From: Pseudomarimonas arenosa
Lineage (GTDB): Bacteria; Pseudomonadota; Gammaproteobacteria; Xanthomonadales; Xanthomonadaceae
Reading direction: 5' to 3'
Assembly (NCBI RefSeq): GCF_014841215.1
Contig: NZ_JACYTR010000032.1
Coordinates: forward strand, 1-48,676
Length of the DNA stretch: 48,676 nucleotides
Shown here: one piece after another, positions 30,568-38,806 of the stretch
Layout: the number at the start of each line of letters is the position of its first letter
How positions within the stretch are numbered: position 1 is the stretch's first letter
Notes under the pieces: model-generated
Databases searched by the model: none
Told to the model about the DNA's origin: nothing
Seen by the model: the letters and a program-made list of their open reading frames with translations, nothing else
Translations under genes and position numbers: made by a program

Positions 30568-30974
30568 TTGCTGTCATCCGGCTGAATCTCGATGGCCTGG
30601 ACGAAAGGAACTTCCACGGTGCGCGACTCTCTTGCCCTCGCGAGGACCGCTTCGGCCGCGGGCATCGTTTCGCCGACACCGATCACCACCAACAGTTCTT
30701 CGCCCTGGTCAGTGAACCTGATGACAGCAGACTCGTCCCGTACCGCAGTCAGGATGGGGAGGCTTCGATCCGCATCGAACTTCTTCAACACGACCTGAGA
30801 CGCGGCGCACTGCAGAACCGCAGCCTGACTCCGCGTATCGACCGCCAGCAGGCGACATCCCGCGAGCCCGTCCGCCCGTTCGTCGGCGGCAAGAGGACTT
30901 ACAGACAGCAGCAATAAGCACAACAGGGCCGTCCCGACCATTCGCCGGGCCAAGAACGCAAAACGCCAACTCAC
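30564..30974 (-). CDS. Small exported protein of unknown function upstream of the giant toxin
   Basis: Not recognised. With the GTG start at 30974-30972 the product has 136 residues: a basic n-region (SWRFAFLARR), a hydrophobic run (ALLCLLLLSVSPLAA) and a cleavage site near LAA-DE, so a Sec signal peptide. The mature part is about 100 residues with two cysteines (AGCRLL and LQCAAS) that could form a disulfide, and a short beta-rich domain. The frame stays open to 31061 and an ATG at 30941 is also possible; GTG was chosen because it gives a charged n-region and has GGGGG seven bases upstream. Its TGA overlaps the GTG of the giant gene (GTGA), implying coupled translation. Possible role: periplasmic partner or chaperone of the giant protein, which is inference. 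Confidence 0.65.
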   Translation of the reverse strand: MSWRFAFLARRMVGTALLCLLLLSVSPLAADERADGLAGCRLLAVDTRSQAAVLQCAASQVVLKKFDADRSLPILTAVRDESAVIRFTDQGEELLVVIGVGETMPAAEAVLARARESRTVEVPFVQAIEIQPDDSK

Positions 30975-31165
30975 TCGAAAACCCCCAAACAGCGCACCAA
31001 TCGCGACTTCCCCTGTCACGATCAGGCCTTTCACGCAGCCCTGGCGCCCCAATGGGGGCAAAGCCTTCTGGGTCGACAGCCCATGGTCAACCCGTTCAAA
31101 TCACGGTTTCTTCACCGCGAAGGCACAAAAGGTACACCAGTCAATCACCCAGAGAAAAGCGCTAA

Positions 31166-31180
31166 CCGACCAGCGGTCGG
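31166..31180 (-). terminator. Weak terminator-like stem-loop after nuoN
   Basis: Inverted repeat CCGACC / GGTCGG with a 3-base loop begins 8 bases beyond the nuoN stop. On the minus strand it is followed by TTAGCGCTTTT, a poor T-run. It may partly end the nuo transcript; readthrough into the toxin locus is possible because the next gene has the same orientation. Confidence 0.4.
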
Positions 31181-31187
31181 GTTTGGC

Positions 31188-32630
31188 TTAAATCAACCCA
31201 AAACTCCGCTCGCACCAAGCGAGCAAGGGCGCTGAGAACAGGCCGAGGATCACCATCAGCATGGCGTTGGCGGCGAACAGCCAGCGCAATTGGAAGTCGC
31301 CACTTGGGGCGATCTTCAGCGACTCATCGGGTTGGTCGAAGAACATGACCTTCATTACCCGGATGTAGTAATAACAACCAACCACGGCGAACACGACGCC
31401 AACGATGGCGAGCCAGAGCAATCCGGCATCGATCGCCGCTTTCAGCACTGCCAGTTTCGCCCAGAACCCGAGCAGCGGCGGCAAGCCGGCCAGCGAGCCC
31501 ATCAGCAGCAGAATGCAGAAGGCATAGCCGGGGTACTTCTTGCCAAGGCCGGCGAGGTCGCTGATCTGCTCGGCTTCAAAGCCCTTGCGCGACAGCAGAA
31601 TGATCGAGCCGAAGGCGCCCGCTGCCATCAGCGCATAGCAGATGGCGTAGAACATCGCCGCGGAGAAGCCGGCGGCGGTACCGTTGGCCAAGCCGAGAAA
31701 CAGAAAGCCGACGTGAGAGATCGTCGAGTAAGCCAGCAGTCGCTTGAAGTTGGTTTGGGCGATGGCAATGATGTTTCCGAGCGCCAGCGAAATCACCGCC
31801 AGCCAGGCCAGCATCAGTTGCCAGTCGGCTTCAATGCCGCCAGCCACGCCGCCCAGCAACCGGTAGGCCATGCCAAAGGCGGCCAGTTTGGGCGCCGAAC
31901 CGATGAACAGGGTGACCGCAGTCGGTGCGCCCTGATACACATCGGGCACCCACATGTGGAACGGCGCGGCACCAAACTTGAACGCGATCCCGACCAGCAC
32001 GAACACCACGCCGAGCATATAGATGACCTTGTTCTCGCCGAGATTGCCACTGGCAGTGCGAATCTCGGCGATGTCCAAACTACCTGTTGCACCGTACAGC
32101 ATGCTCATGCCGTAGAGCAGCATGCCCGAGGCCAGCGCGCCGAGCACGAAGTACTTCATCGCCGCTTCGGAAGCGACTTTGTTGTCACGATCGATCGCTA
32201 CCAGGGCATAGCTCGACAGCGCCAGCAGCTCCAGGCCGAGATAGACGGTGACCAGATTGCCGGCCGAGACAAGAATCATCATGCCGAGCGCTGCGAACAA
32301 CACCAGCACGTGGTACTCGCCGCGGAACAGTCCGCGCTCGCTCAAATAGGGTCGGCCATAAATCAGCGCTGCGCCGCTCACCAACAGGATGAACAGCTTC
32401 AATGCGTCGGCCACACCGTCGCGCAGGAACATGCCACCAAACGCGACGGCATCGGCCTGCACCGGCTGACGTACCAGCAAGGCGGCGGTGGCGGCCAGGA
32501 TGACCAGAGATAGAAAATGGGTCAGTCCGCGACGGTTGTCGCTGATGAACAAATCAACCAGAAGCAGCCCGCAGACCGCGGACAGCAGGAAGATTTCCGG
32601 GAACAACAGCGCGAAGTCCTGCGAGGTCAT
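31188..32630 (-). CDS. nuoN: NADH-quinone oxidoreductase subunit N
   Basis: Antiporter-like membrane subunit of complex I, one of three homologous proton-channel proteins in the membrane arm. The 480-residue product has about 14 hydrophobic segments. It carries the family core KFGAAPFHMWVPDVYQGAPT with its conserved Lys, and LLAYSTISHVGFLFLGL with a Lys just before it. The ATG at 32630 was chosen over an upstream TTG at 32648, because TGAGGGAG, which contains the nuoM stop, supplies a ribosome site about ten bases before the ATG. It is the last gene of the nuo operon, with a weak stem-loop downstream. Length is normal for the family. Confidence 0.95.
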   Translation of the reverse strand: MTSQDFALLFPEIFLLSAVCGLLLVDLFISDNRRGLTHFLSLVILAATAALLVRQPVQADAVAFGGMFLRDGVADALKLFILLVSGAALIYGRPYLSERGLFRGEYHVLVLFAALGMMILVSAGNLVTVYLGLELLALSSYALVAIDRDNKVASEAAMKYFVLGALASGMLLYGMSMLYGATGSLDIAEIRTASGNLGENKVIYMLGVVFVLVGIAFKFGAAPFHMWVPDVYQGAPTAVTLFIGSAPKLAAFGMAYRLLGGVAGGIEADWQLMLAWLAVISLALGNIIAIAQTNFKRLLAYSTISHVGFLFLGLANGTAAGFSAAMFYAICYALMAAGAFGSIILLSRKGFEAEQISDLAGLGKKYPGYAFCILLLMGSLAGLPPLLGFWAKLAVLKAAIDAGLLWLAIVGVVFAVVGCYYYIRVMKVMFFDQPDESLKIAPSGDFQLRWLFAANAMLMVILGLFSAPLLAWCERSFGLI

Positions 32631-32644
32631 GGCGAGCGGCTCCC

Positions 32645-34156
32645 TCAAAGCTTGGTCGCGGCGAGCTGCGTCGCCAATTGAGCGATGGAAGCATCCATCA
32701 GGTCGGTCAGCGGTTTCGGATAGATGCCGAAGAACAGCACGGCGGCGGCGAACAGGCCGAGCACCAGTGCTTCCCGTGCATTGATGTCAGTGAGTTCAGC
32801 CACATGCTTGTTGCCGATCTCACCGAACACCACCCGTTTCACCAACCACAGCGTATACGCGGCACCAAAGATCAAGGTCAGTGCTGCGGTAGCGGCCAGC
32901 CATGGGTTCACCTGGAAGGTGGCAAGTATCACCATGAACTCACCGACGAAACCCGATGTTCCGGGCAGGCCTGAATTGGCCATGCCGAACAACACGAAAA
33001 AGGCCGCGAACCAGGGCATGGTGTTGACCACGCCGCCGTAATCGGCAATGCGACGGGTGTGCATGCGGTCATAGACCACGCCAACGCAGGTGAACATCGC
33101 GCCGGAAATGAAACCATGCGAAATCATCTGCACCATGGCGCCCTGCAGGCCAAGCTCGGCCGCATCGATGTGACCGCCGCGAATCAGGGCGAACACGATG
33201 AAGCAGCCCAGGGTGACAAAGCCCATGTGCGAGATCGACGAGTAGGCGATCAGCTTCTTCATGTCTTCCTGCACCAGGGCGACCAGACCGATATAGACCA
33301 CGGCGATCAAACTCATGGTGATGACCAGCCAAGCCCATTCGAATGAGGCGTCCGGCACGATCGGCAGCGAGAAGCGAATGAAACCGTAGCCGCCGATCTT
33401 CAGCATGATCGCGGCCAGAATGACCGAGCCACCGGTCGGCGCTTCAACGTGAGCATCGGGCAACCAGGTGTGCACCGGGAACATCGGCACCTTGACCGCA
33501 AAGGCGATCAGGAAGCCGAAGAACAGCCACATCTGCTCGGTAGCGGTGAGCTGCAGGGCGTACATGTCGGCAAGCTGGAAACTGCCGCCTTTCAGATACA
33601 GGTAGATCAGGCCCACCAGCATGAACACCGAGCCGAGGAAGGTGTAGAGGAAGAACTTGATCGAGGCATAGACGCGACGCGTGCCACCCCAGACGCCGAT
33701 GATGATGAACATCGGAATCAACATACCTTCGAAGAACACGTAGAACAGCATCGCGTCCAGGGCCGAGAACACGCCGACCATCATGCCTTCGAGAATCAGG
33801 AAGGCGGCCATGTATTGGTTGACGCGGTCGTTCACCGAGCCCCAGGCGCCCAGCACCACCAGGACGGTGGTAAAGGTGGTGAGAATGATCAAGGCAATCG
33901 AGATGCCATCCACGCCCAAGGCGTAGAAGACATCGAAGGCGGGAATCCAGGCCGCGCGTTCAGCGAACTGCATGGCCGCGCTGCTGGCATCGTAGCCGGT
34001 GTACAAAGGCAGGCTGATCAGGAAACAGGCGAGTGAGATCAGCAGAGCCAGCCAACGGGCCAGATTGGCACGTTCAGCTCCGACCGCCATGGTGGCGACG
34101 CCGCCCAGTACCGGCAGCCAGATCAGAAGACTCAACAGGGGCAGTTCGGATTGCAT
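32645..34156 (-). CDS. nuoM: NADH-quinone oxidoreductase subunit M
   Basis: Second antiporter-like proton-pumping subunit of complex I. The 503-residue, strongly hydrophobic protein contains the family signatures PMFPVHTWLPDAHVEAPT (channel Lys just before it) and KKLIAYSSISHMGFVTLG. The conserved Glu of the amphipathic entry region is in FFEGMLIPMFI. The start is ATG at 34156, 25 bases after nuoL, and the gene ends 14 bases before the nuoN start. Nothing unusual is seen. Confidence 0.96.
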   Translation of the reverse strand: MQSELPLLSLLIWLPVLGGVATMAVGAERANLARWLALLISLACFLISLPLYTGYDASSAAMQFAERAAWIPAFDVFYALGVDGISIALIILTTFTTVLVVLGAWGSVNDRVNQYMAAFLILEGMMVGVFSALDAMLFYVFFEGMLIPMFIIIGVWGGTRRVYASIKFFLYTFLGSVFMLVGLIYLYLKGGSFQLADMYALQLTATEQMWLFFGFLIAFAVKVPMFPVHTWLPDAHVEAPTGGSVILAAIMLKIGGYGFIRFSLPIVPDASFEWAWLVITMSLIAVVYIGLVALVQEDMKKLIAYSSISHMGFVTLGCFIVFALIRGGHIDAAELGLQGAMVQMISHGFISGAMFTCVGVVYDRMHTRRIADYGGVVNTMPWFAAFFVLFGMANSGLPGTSGFVGEFMVILATFQVNPWLAATAALTLIFGAAYTLWLVKRVVFGEIGNKHVAELTDINAREALVLGLFAAAVLFFGIYPKPLTDLMDASIAQLATQLAATKL

Positions 34157-34181
34157 CGAATCGTCCTAGTCGGGAGCGCGC

Positions 34182-36275
34182 TCAGCGCAACCAGTAGATA
34201 AGCGCGCCCAACAGCGCGATGAGACCCACAATCATCGCGAAGGCGTAGTGGTAGAGATAGCCGGACTGCATCAGGCGAATGATGCCGGACAGCCGATCGA
34301 CGAAGGTGGCTGAGCCATCGACGATCACGCCGTCGATCACTGCACTGTCGCCGCCTTTCCAGAAGGCGCGCCCCAGCTTTAGGCTGCCGCCGGCAAAGAT
34401 CTTTTGATTGAAGTCGTCAAAGCCGTACTTGTTCTCCAGCAGTCGGTGCAGCGGCGCCAGGGCTTTCTTGGTCTTGTCGGCAATGGCCGGGTTGAACAGA
34501 TAGATGTAGGCGGCGCTCAGGAATCCGAACAAAGCGAGGTAGAACGCTGGAGATGCGTAGAAGTGCGCCCCAAAGGCGATTGCTGCAGACACCCAGCCCT
34601 GGTCAGCGTGCCAGATCTTGTCGGCCACCTGCCCCAGGGTGTTGTTCGCCTCGTTGACAAAGATTGCGCCGGCGAAGAAATCGCCAAACAGCATCGGCCC
34701 GACGCTGAGGAAACCAATCGCAATCGAGGGAATCGCCAGCAGAATCAGCGGCAGCGTCACCACCCAGGGCGACTCATGCGGCGTATGCGCATGATGATGA
34801 TCGTCATGGGCATCGTGCTCGTGCGCCAGGGCCTGCTCGTGCTCGGTGCTGTCGGCTTCCGGTGCGACGTAGTTGCCGTCTTCGATATGGGCATCGAAGC
34901 GCTCCTTGCCGTGGAAGGTCAGGAACAGCAGGCGGAAGCTGTAGAAGCTGGTGACGAACACGCCGAGCAGCACCGCCCACATGGCGTACTGCTGCACCCA
35001 ACCGCCATGTTCGGCAGCAACTTCAGTGGCCAGGATGATGCTGTCCTTGGAGTAGTAGCCGGAGAAGAATGGCGTGCCGACCAGGGCCAAGGTTCCGATC
35101 AAACTGGTGATATAGGTGATCGGCATGTACTTGCGCAGACCGCCCATCTTGCGCATGTCCTGCTCGTGGTGCATGCCGATGATCACCGAACCCGCGGCCA
35201 GGAACAGCAGGGCCTTGAAGAAGGCGTGAGTCATCAGGTGATACACCGCACCGGCGTAGGCCGATACGCCCAATGCCACGGTCATGTAGCCGAGCTGCGA
35301 CAGCGTCGAATAGGCCACCACGCGTTTGATGTCGTTCTGCACGATGCCGATCAAGCCGGTGAAGAAGGCAGTGGTGGCACCGATAAACAACACGAAGTTC
35401 AGTGCCGTCTCGCTCATCTCGAACAGCGGCGACATGCGCGCCACCATGAAGATGCCTGCAGTAACCATGGTGGCGGCATGGATCAGCGCGGAAATCGGTG
35501 TTGGGCCTTCCATCGAATCCGGCAGCCAGACGTGCAGCGGCACCTGGGCCGACTTGCCCATCGCGCCGATGAACAGGCAGATGCAGATGAAGGTTGGAAT
35601 CGACCAGCTCGTGCCATCCCAGGGCACGAAGGTGGCGTCCTTGATGCTCGGCGCCGCGGCGAACACTTCGGCGTAATCCAGCGAGCCGATCCAGAACAGC
35701 ACACCAGCAATACCCAGCAGGAAGCCGAAGTCGCCGACGCGATTGACCAGGAAAGCTTTCAGATTGGCGAAGATCGCGCTCGGCCGCTTGTACCAGAAGC
35801 CGATCAGCAGATACGACACCAGGCCCACGGCTTCCCAGCCGAAGAACAGCTGCATGAAGTTGTTGCTCATCACCAGCATCAGCATCGAGAAGGTGAACAG
35901 CGAGATATAGCTGAAGAAGCGCTGATAACCCGGGTCTTCGTGCATATAGCCGATGGTGTAGACATGCACCAGCAAGGACACGAAGGTGACCACCACCATC
36001 ATCATCGCGGTGAGCTTGTCGACCAGGAAGCCGACGTGTGCCGAGTAGCCGCCGATCTCAAACCAGGTGTAGATGTTTTCGTTAAAGGTGGGCGCGCCAC
36101 CCCAGACCAGGTCGTACAGCACCTTGCAGCTCAGCGCACAGGCCACCAACACGCCGAGAATGGTGACGGTGTGTGCCCCTGCCCTGCCCACCTGACGGCC
36201 GAACAGACCGGCGATCACTGCGCCCAGCAGGGGCGACAGCGCGATAGCCAGCAATGTCGATTGCTCGATCACCAT
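34182..36275 (-). CDS. nuoL: NADH-quinone oxidoreductase subunit L
   Basis: Distal antiporter-like proton-pumping subunit of complex I, with the long lateral helix at its C-terminus. The 697-residue protein has the signatures FFGWEAVGLVSYLLIGFWY, KSAQVPLHVWLPDSMEGPTP and KRVVAYSTLSQLGYM. The C-terminal 130 residues include FDDFNQKIF and the final membrane helix. An insertion at about residues 477-502 is very His-rich (about ten His, including DAHDDHHHAH), in a loop between membrane segments. That is unusual but does not break the fold. It starts 42 bases after nuoK. Confidence 0.96.
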   Translation of the reverse strand: MVIEQSTLLAIALSPLLGAVIAGLFGRQVGRAGAHTVTILGVLVACALSCKVLYDLVWGGAPTFNENIYTWFEIGGYSAHVGFLVDKLTAMMMVVVTFVSLLVHVYTIGYMHEDPGYQRFFSYISLFTFSMLMLVMSNNFMQLFFGWEAVGLVSYLLIGFWYKRPSAIFANLKAFLVNRVGDFGFLLGIAGVLFWIGSLDYAEVFAAAPSIKDATFVPWDGTSWSIPTFICICLFIGAMGKSAQVPLHVWLPDSMEGPTPISALIHAATMVTAGIFMVARMSPLFEMSETALNFVLFIGATTAFFTGLIGIVQNDIKRVVAYSTLSQLGYMTVALGVSAYAGAVYHLMTHAFFKALLFLAAGSVIIGMHHEQDMRKMGGLRKYMPITYITSLIGTLALVGTPFFSGYYSKDSIILATEVAAEHGGWVQQYAMWAVLLGVFVTSFYSFRLLFLTFHGKERFDAHIEDGNYVAPEADSTEHEQALAHEHDAHDDHHHAHTPHESPWVVTLPLILLAIPSIAIGFLSVGPMLFGDFFAGAIFVNEANNTLGQVADKIWHADQGWVSAAIAFGAHFYASPAFYLALFGFLSAAYIYLFNPAIADKTKKALAPLHRLLENKYGFDDFNQKIFAGGSLKLGRAFWKGGDSAVIDGVIVDGSATFVDRLSGIIRLMQSGYLYHYAFAMIVGLIALLGALIYWLR

Positions 36276-36317
36276 GAATTACTCCACCACATTCGGTTGC
36301 GACGAGGCCTGCATCGA

Positions 36318-36623
36318 TCAGCCCTTCATCGAATCAAGATCAGCCACCGCAATCGAGCCGCGGTTACGGAACAAGGTCACCAGGATCGCCAGACCAATCG
36401 CCGCTTCGGCTGCCGCTACGGTCAGGATAAAGAACACGAACACCTGACCATCGACATTGCCGAGATAGCGCGAGAAGCCGACAAAATTGATATTCACCGC
36501 CAGCAACATCAGCTCGATCGCCATCAGCAACACGATGACGTTCTTGCGGTTGATCACGATGCCGAGCACGCTGATACAGAACAGCACCGCGCCCAGCCCA
36601 AGGAAATGATTGAGACCGATCAT
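36318..36623 (-). CDS. nuoK: NADH-quinone oxidoreductase subunit K
   Basis: Small three-helix membrane subunit of complex I (101 residues), part of the proton path between the quinone site and the antiporter subunits. The conserved membrane Glu residues are present in [13 protein letters not shown] and [12 protein letters not shown]. The ATG overlaps the nuoJ stop in ATGA (36620-36623), so the two are translationally coupled. Length is typical. Confidence 0.96.
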   Translation of the reverse strand: MIGLNHFLGLGAVLFCISVLGIVINRKNVIVLLMAIELMLLAVNINFVGFSRYLGNVDGQVFVFFILTVAAAEAAIGLAILVTLFRNRGSIAVADLDSMKG

Positions 36624-37228
36624 TGGCCACCTCGGCTCTTGTCAGCATCGACCTTCACCAGGCGCACGCGGTCATCGCGCCGCACCATGACTTGTCGTGA
36701 CGGATCCTGATGTTTGGTGTTGGGACGTCGGCGTAGGGTCAGCATGATCGCTGCGATGATCGCCACGGTGAGAATCACCGCGGCGATCTCGAACGGATAC
36801 AGGTAGTCGGTGAACATCGCCTTGCCGATCCAGTAGGTATTGCCTTTTGCCAGCGCCGGATCGGCGACCGGCAGCGGCTGCGCAGAGCGACCAACACCCA
36901 GCAGAGTCAGCATCTCCGCCGCCATCACACCAGCGACGATCAGGGCCACCGGCAAGTGCCGACGCATGCCGGCGCGCGCAGTCTCGGGTTTGATATCCAG
37001 CATCATCACCACGAACAGGAACAGCACCATCACCGCACCGACGTAGACCAGCACCAGGGCGATGGCCAGGAACTCAGCCTGCGCCAGCAACCAGATGCAG
37101 GCGGTGGAGAAGAAGGTCAGCACCAGCAGCAAGGTGGCATGCACCATGTTGCGGGCCGTCACAACACCCAATGCCGCCGCGGCAGTCACGGCAGCAAAGA
37201 GGTAGAACGCGATCAGAGTGAATTCCAT
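36620..37228 (-). CDS. nuoJ: NADH-quinone oxidoreductase subunit J
   Basis: Membrane subunit of complex I (202 residues) with five helices. It has the conserved [18 protein letters not shown] helix, containing the pi-bulge Tyr that takes part in coupling. The C-terminal tail beyond the last helix ([14 protein letters not shown] to KSRGGQ) is basic and soluble. It lies 60 bases after nuoI, the longest gap inside the operon, and AGAAG before the ATG can serve as ribosome site. Confidence 0.95.
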   Translation of the reverse strand: MEFTLIAFYLFAAVTAAAALGVVTARNMVHATLLLVLTFFSTACIWLLAQAEFLAIALVLVYVGAVMVLFLFVVMMLDIKPETARAGMRRHLPVALIVAGVMAAEMLTLLGVGRSAQPLPVADPALAKGNTYWIGKAMFTDYLYPFEIAAVILTVAIIAAIMLTLRRRPNTKHQDPSRQVMVRRDDRVRLVKVDADKSRGGQ

Positions 37229-37288
37229 TGCTGTCTTCTTCTATCTCTTTCCGCGATCAGCCGCGGAGGCATGGAGCGGTGAGGATGA
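37229..37288 (-). other. Spacer between nuoI and nuoJ with a small stem-loop
   Basis: The longest spacer in the operon. On the minus strand it contains CCGCG-GCTGAT-CGCGG, a 5-bp GC stem, followed by the purine-rich leader of nuoJ. It may stabilise or process the message; there is no T-run, so it is not a convincing terminator. Confidence 0.3.
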
Positions 37289-37777
37289 TTAACGATACGC
37301 AGCGTCGAGCGAACGACGCTCGGCGATCTCGGCCTCGAGTCGATCACCAATCGCCAGCAGTTGCGACTTGTTAACGACGTTCTCACCGCGCTTCTCAAAG
37401 TGATATTCGTGGATATGAGTTTCGACGATCGAATCGACCGGGCAGCTTTCTTCACAGAAGCCGCAGTAGATGCACTTGAACAGGTCGATGTCGTAGCGCG
37501 TGGTGCGGCGGCTGCCGTCTTCGCGCGGCTCGGAATCGATGGTGATCGCCAGCGCCGGGCACACCGCTTCGCACAGCTTGCAGGCAATGCAGCGTTCTTC
37601 GCCATTGGGATAGCGACGCAAGGCGTGCAGTCCGCGGAAGCGATGGGACTGCGGAATCTTTTCCATTGGATAGCGCATGGTGTACTTGGGTGCCCACAGG
37701 TAGCGCCAGGTCAGGGCCAGCCCCTTGAGCAGCTCGAGCAACATCAGGCTCTTGAAATAGTGCACGACGGCGTTCAT
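37289..37777 (-). CDS. nuoI: NADH-quinone oxidoreductase subunit I (two 4Fe-4S clusters)
   Basis: Ferredoxin-like subunit of complex I (162 residues) that passes electrons toward the last cluster in NuoB. Two complete 4Fe-4S motifs are seen: C63, C66, C69, C73 ([11 protein letters not shown]) and C102, C105, C108, C112 ([11 protein letters not shown]). An amphipathic N-terminal helix ([17 protein letters not shown]) would bind the membrane arm. It starts 8 bases after nuoH. All ligands are intact and length is typical. Confidence 0.97.
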   Translation of the reverse strand: MNAVVHYFKSLMLLELLKGLALTWRYLWAPKYTMRYPMEKIPQSHRFRGLHALRRYPNGEERCIACKLCEAVCPALAITIDSEPREDGSRRTTRYDIDLFKCIYCGFCEESCPVDSIVETHIHEYHFEKRGENVVNKSQLLAIGDRLEAEIAERRSLDAAYR

Positions 37778-37785
37778 GGCGAGCC

Positions 37786-38802
37786 TCAGGTTCCAATCTC
37801 AAACCAGCGCGCGTGGGCAAACCACGCCGCGGCGAGAATCCAAACGATGGTGATCGGGATGAAGATCTTCCAACCCAGACGCATGATCTGGTCGTAGCGA
37901 TAACGCGGGAAGCTGGCGCGGAACCACAGGAACAGGAAGGCGAACACGAAGGCCTTCGCAAACAACCACCAAATGCCGCTTTCCGACAGGAAGCCAAGTC
38001 CCCAGCCCTGGAACGGACTAAGCCAGCCGCCCATGAACATGATGGCGGTCAGGAAGCTGACCAGGATCATACTGGCGTACTCTGCCAGGAAGAACAGCGA
38101 GAACGCGGCGCCAGAATATTCCACGTGGAAGCCGGCAACGATCTCCGATTCGCCTTCGGCGACGTCGAACGGTGCGCGATTGGTTTCGGCCACGCCGGAA
38201 ATGTAGAAGATCACAAACAGCGGGAACAGCGGCAACCAGAACCACTCAAAGAAACCAGCATCACCGGCCTGCGCGTTGACGATCTCGGTCAGGTTCAAGC
38301 TGCCAGCGGCAACCAGCACGCCGACCAGGGCAAAACCCATTGCGATTTCATAACTCACGACTTGTGCGGCGGAACGCAGTGCGCCGAGGAACGCGTACTT
38401 GGAGTTCGAGGCCCAGCCGGCGAGGATCACCCCATACACGCCCATCGAGGTCATCGCCAGCAGGTACAGCAGGCCGGCGTTGGCGTTCGAGATCACCACG
38501 CCATCTTCGAATGGAACCACGGCCCAGGCAGCGAAAGCCGGAGCCAGGGAAAGCACCGGAGCCAAACGGAACAGGAAGGTATTCGACTTGGTCGGAATCA
38601 CCACTTCCTTGAACAGCAGTTTGAACACGTCGGCGAACGGCTGCAGGATGCCGGCGCCGACATGCATGGGCCCGTGGCGCACGTGCATCCAGCCGATTAC
38701 CTTGCGTTCCCACAGGGTGTAGAAGGCGACCGCCAAAATCAGTGGCACAGTGACCGCAAGGATCTTCAGCAGGGTATAGACCAGCAGCAGCAAGGTTTCC
38801 AT
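37786..38802 (-). CDS. nuoH: NADH-quinone oxidoreductase subunit H
   Basis: Membrane subunit of complex I that lines the quinone chamber. The 338-residue product has about eight membrane segments. It shows the family motifs [39 protein letters not shown] and [16 protein letters not shown], with the conserved acidic loop. The ATG at 38802, four bases after the nuoG stop, was chosen over an upstream in-frame ATG within nuoG. That choice gives the usual N-terminus METLLLL. Confidence 0.95.
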   Translation of the reverse strand: METLLLLVYTLLKILAVTVPLILAVAFYTLWERKVIGWMHVRHGPMHVGAGILQPFADVFKLLFKEVVIPTKSNTFLFRLAPVLSLAPAFAAWAVVPFEDGVVISNANAGLLYLLAMTSMGVYGVILAGWASNSKYAFLGALRSAAQVVSYEIAMGFALVGVLVAAGSLNLTEIVNAQAGDAGFFEWFWLPLFPLFVIFYISGVAETNRAPFDVAEGESEIVAGFHVEYSGAAFSLFFLAEYASMILVSFLTAIMFMGGWLSPFQGWGLGFLSESGIWWLFAKAFVFAFLFLWFRASFPRYRYDQIMRLGWKIFIPITIVWILAAAWFAHARWFEIGT

Positions 38803-38806
38803 CAGC

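Noticed and set aside
31100-31140. Short motif TTCACCGCGAAGGCACAAAAGG-like as a functional element
   Set aside because: It resembles a common dispersed intergenic motif, but one partial copy without partner sequence supports nothing specific.
34404-36710. 768-codon plus-strand open frame opposite nuoL and nuoK
   Set aside because: It is the antisense shadow of strongly supported nuo genes. Its product is His/Gln/Asp-rich with no fold features, as expected from reading GC-rich codons backwards. The plus-strand frames at 42886-45207 and 39284-41176 are rejected for the same reason.
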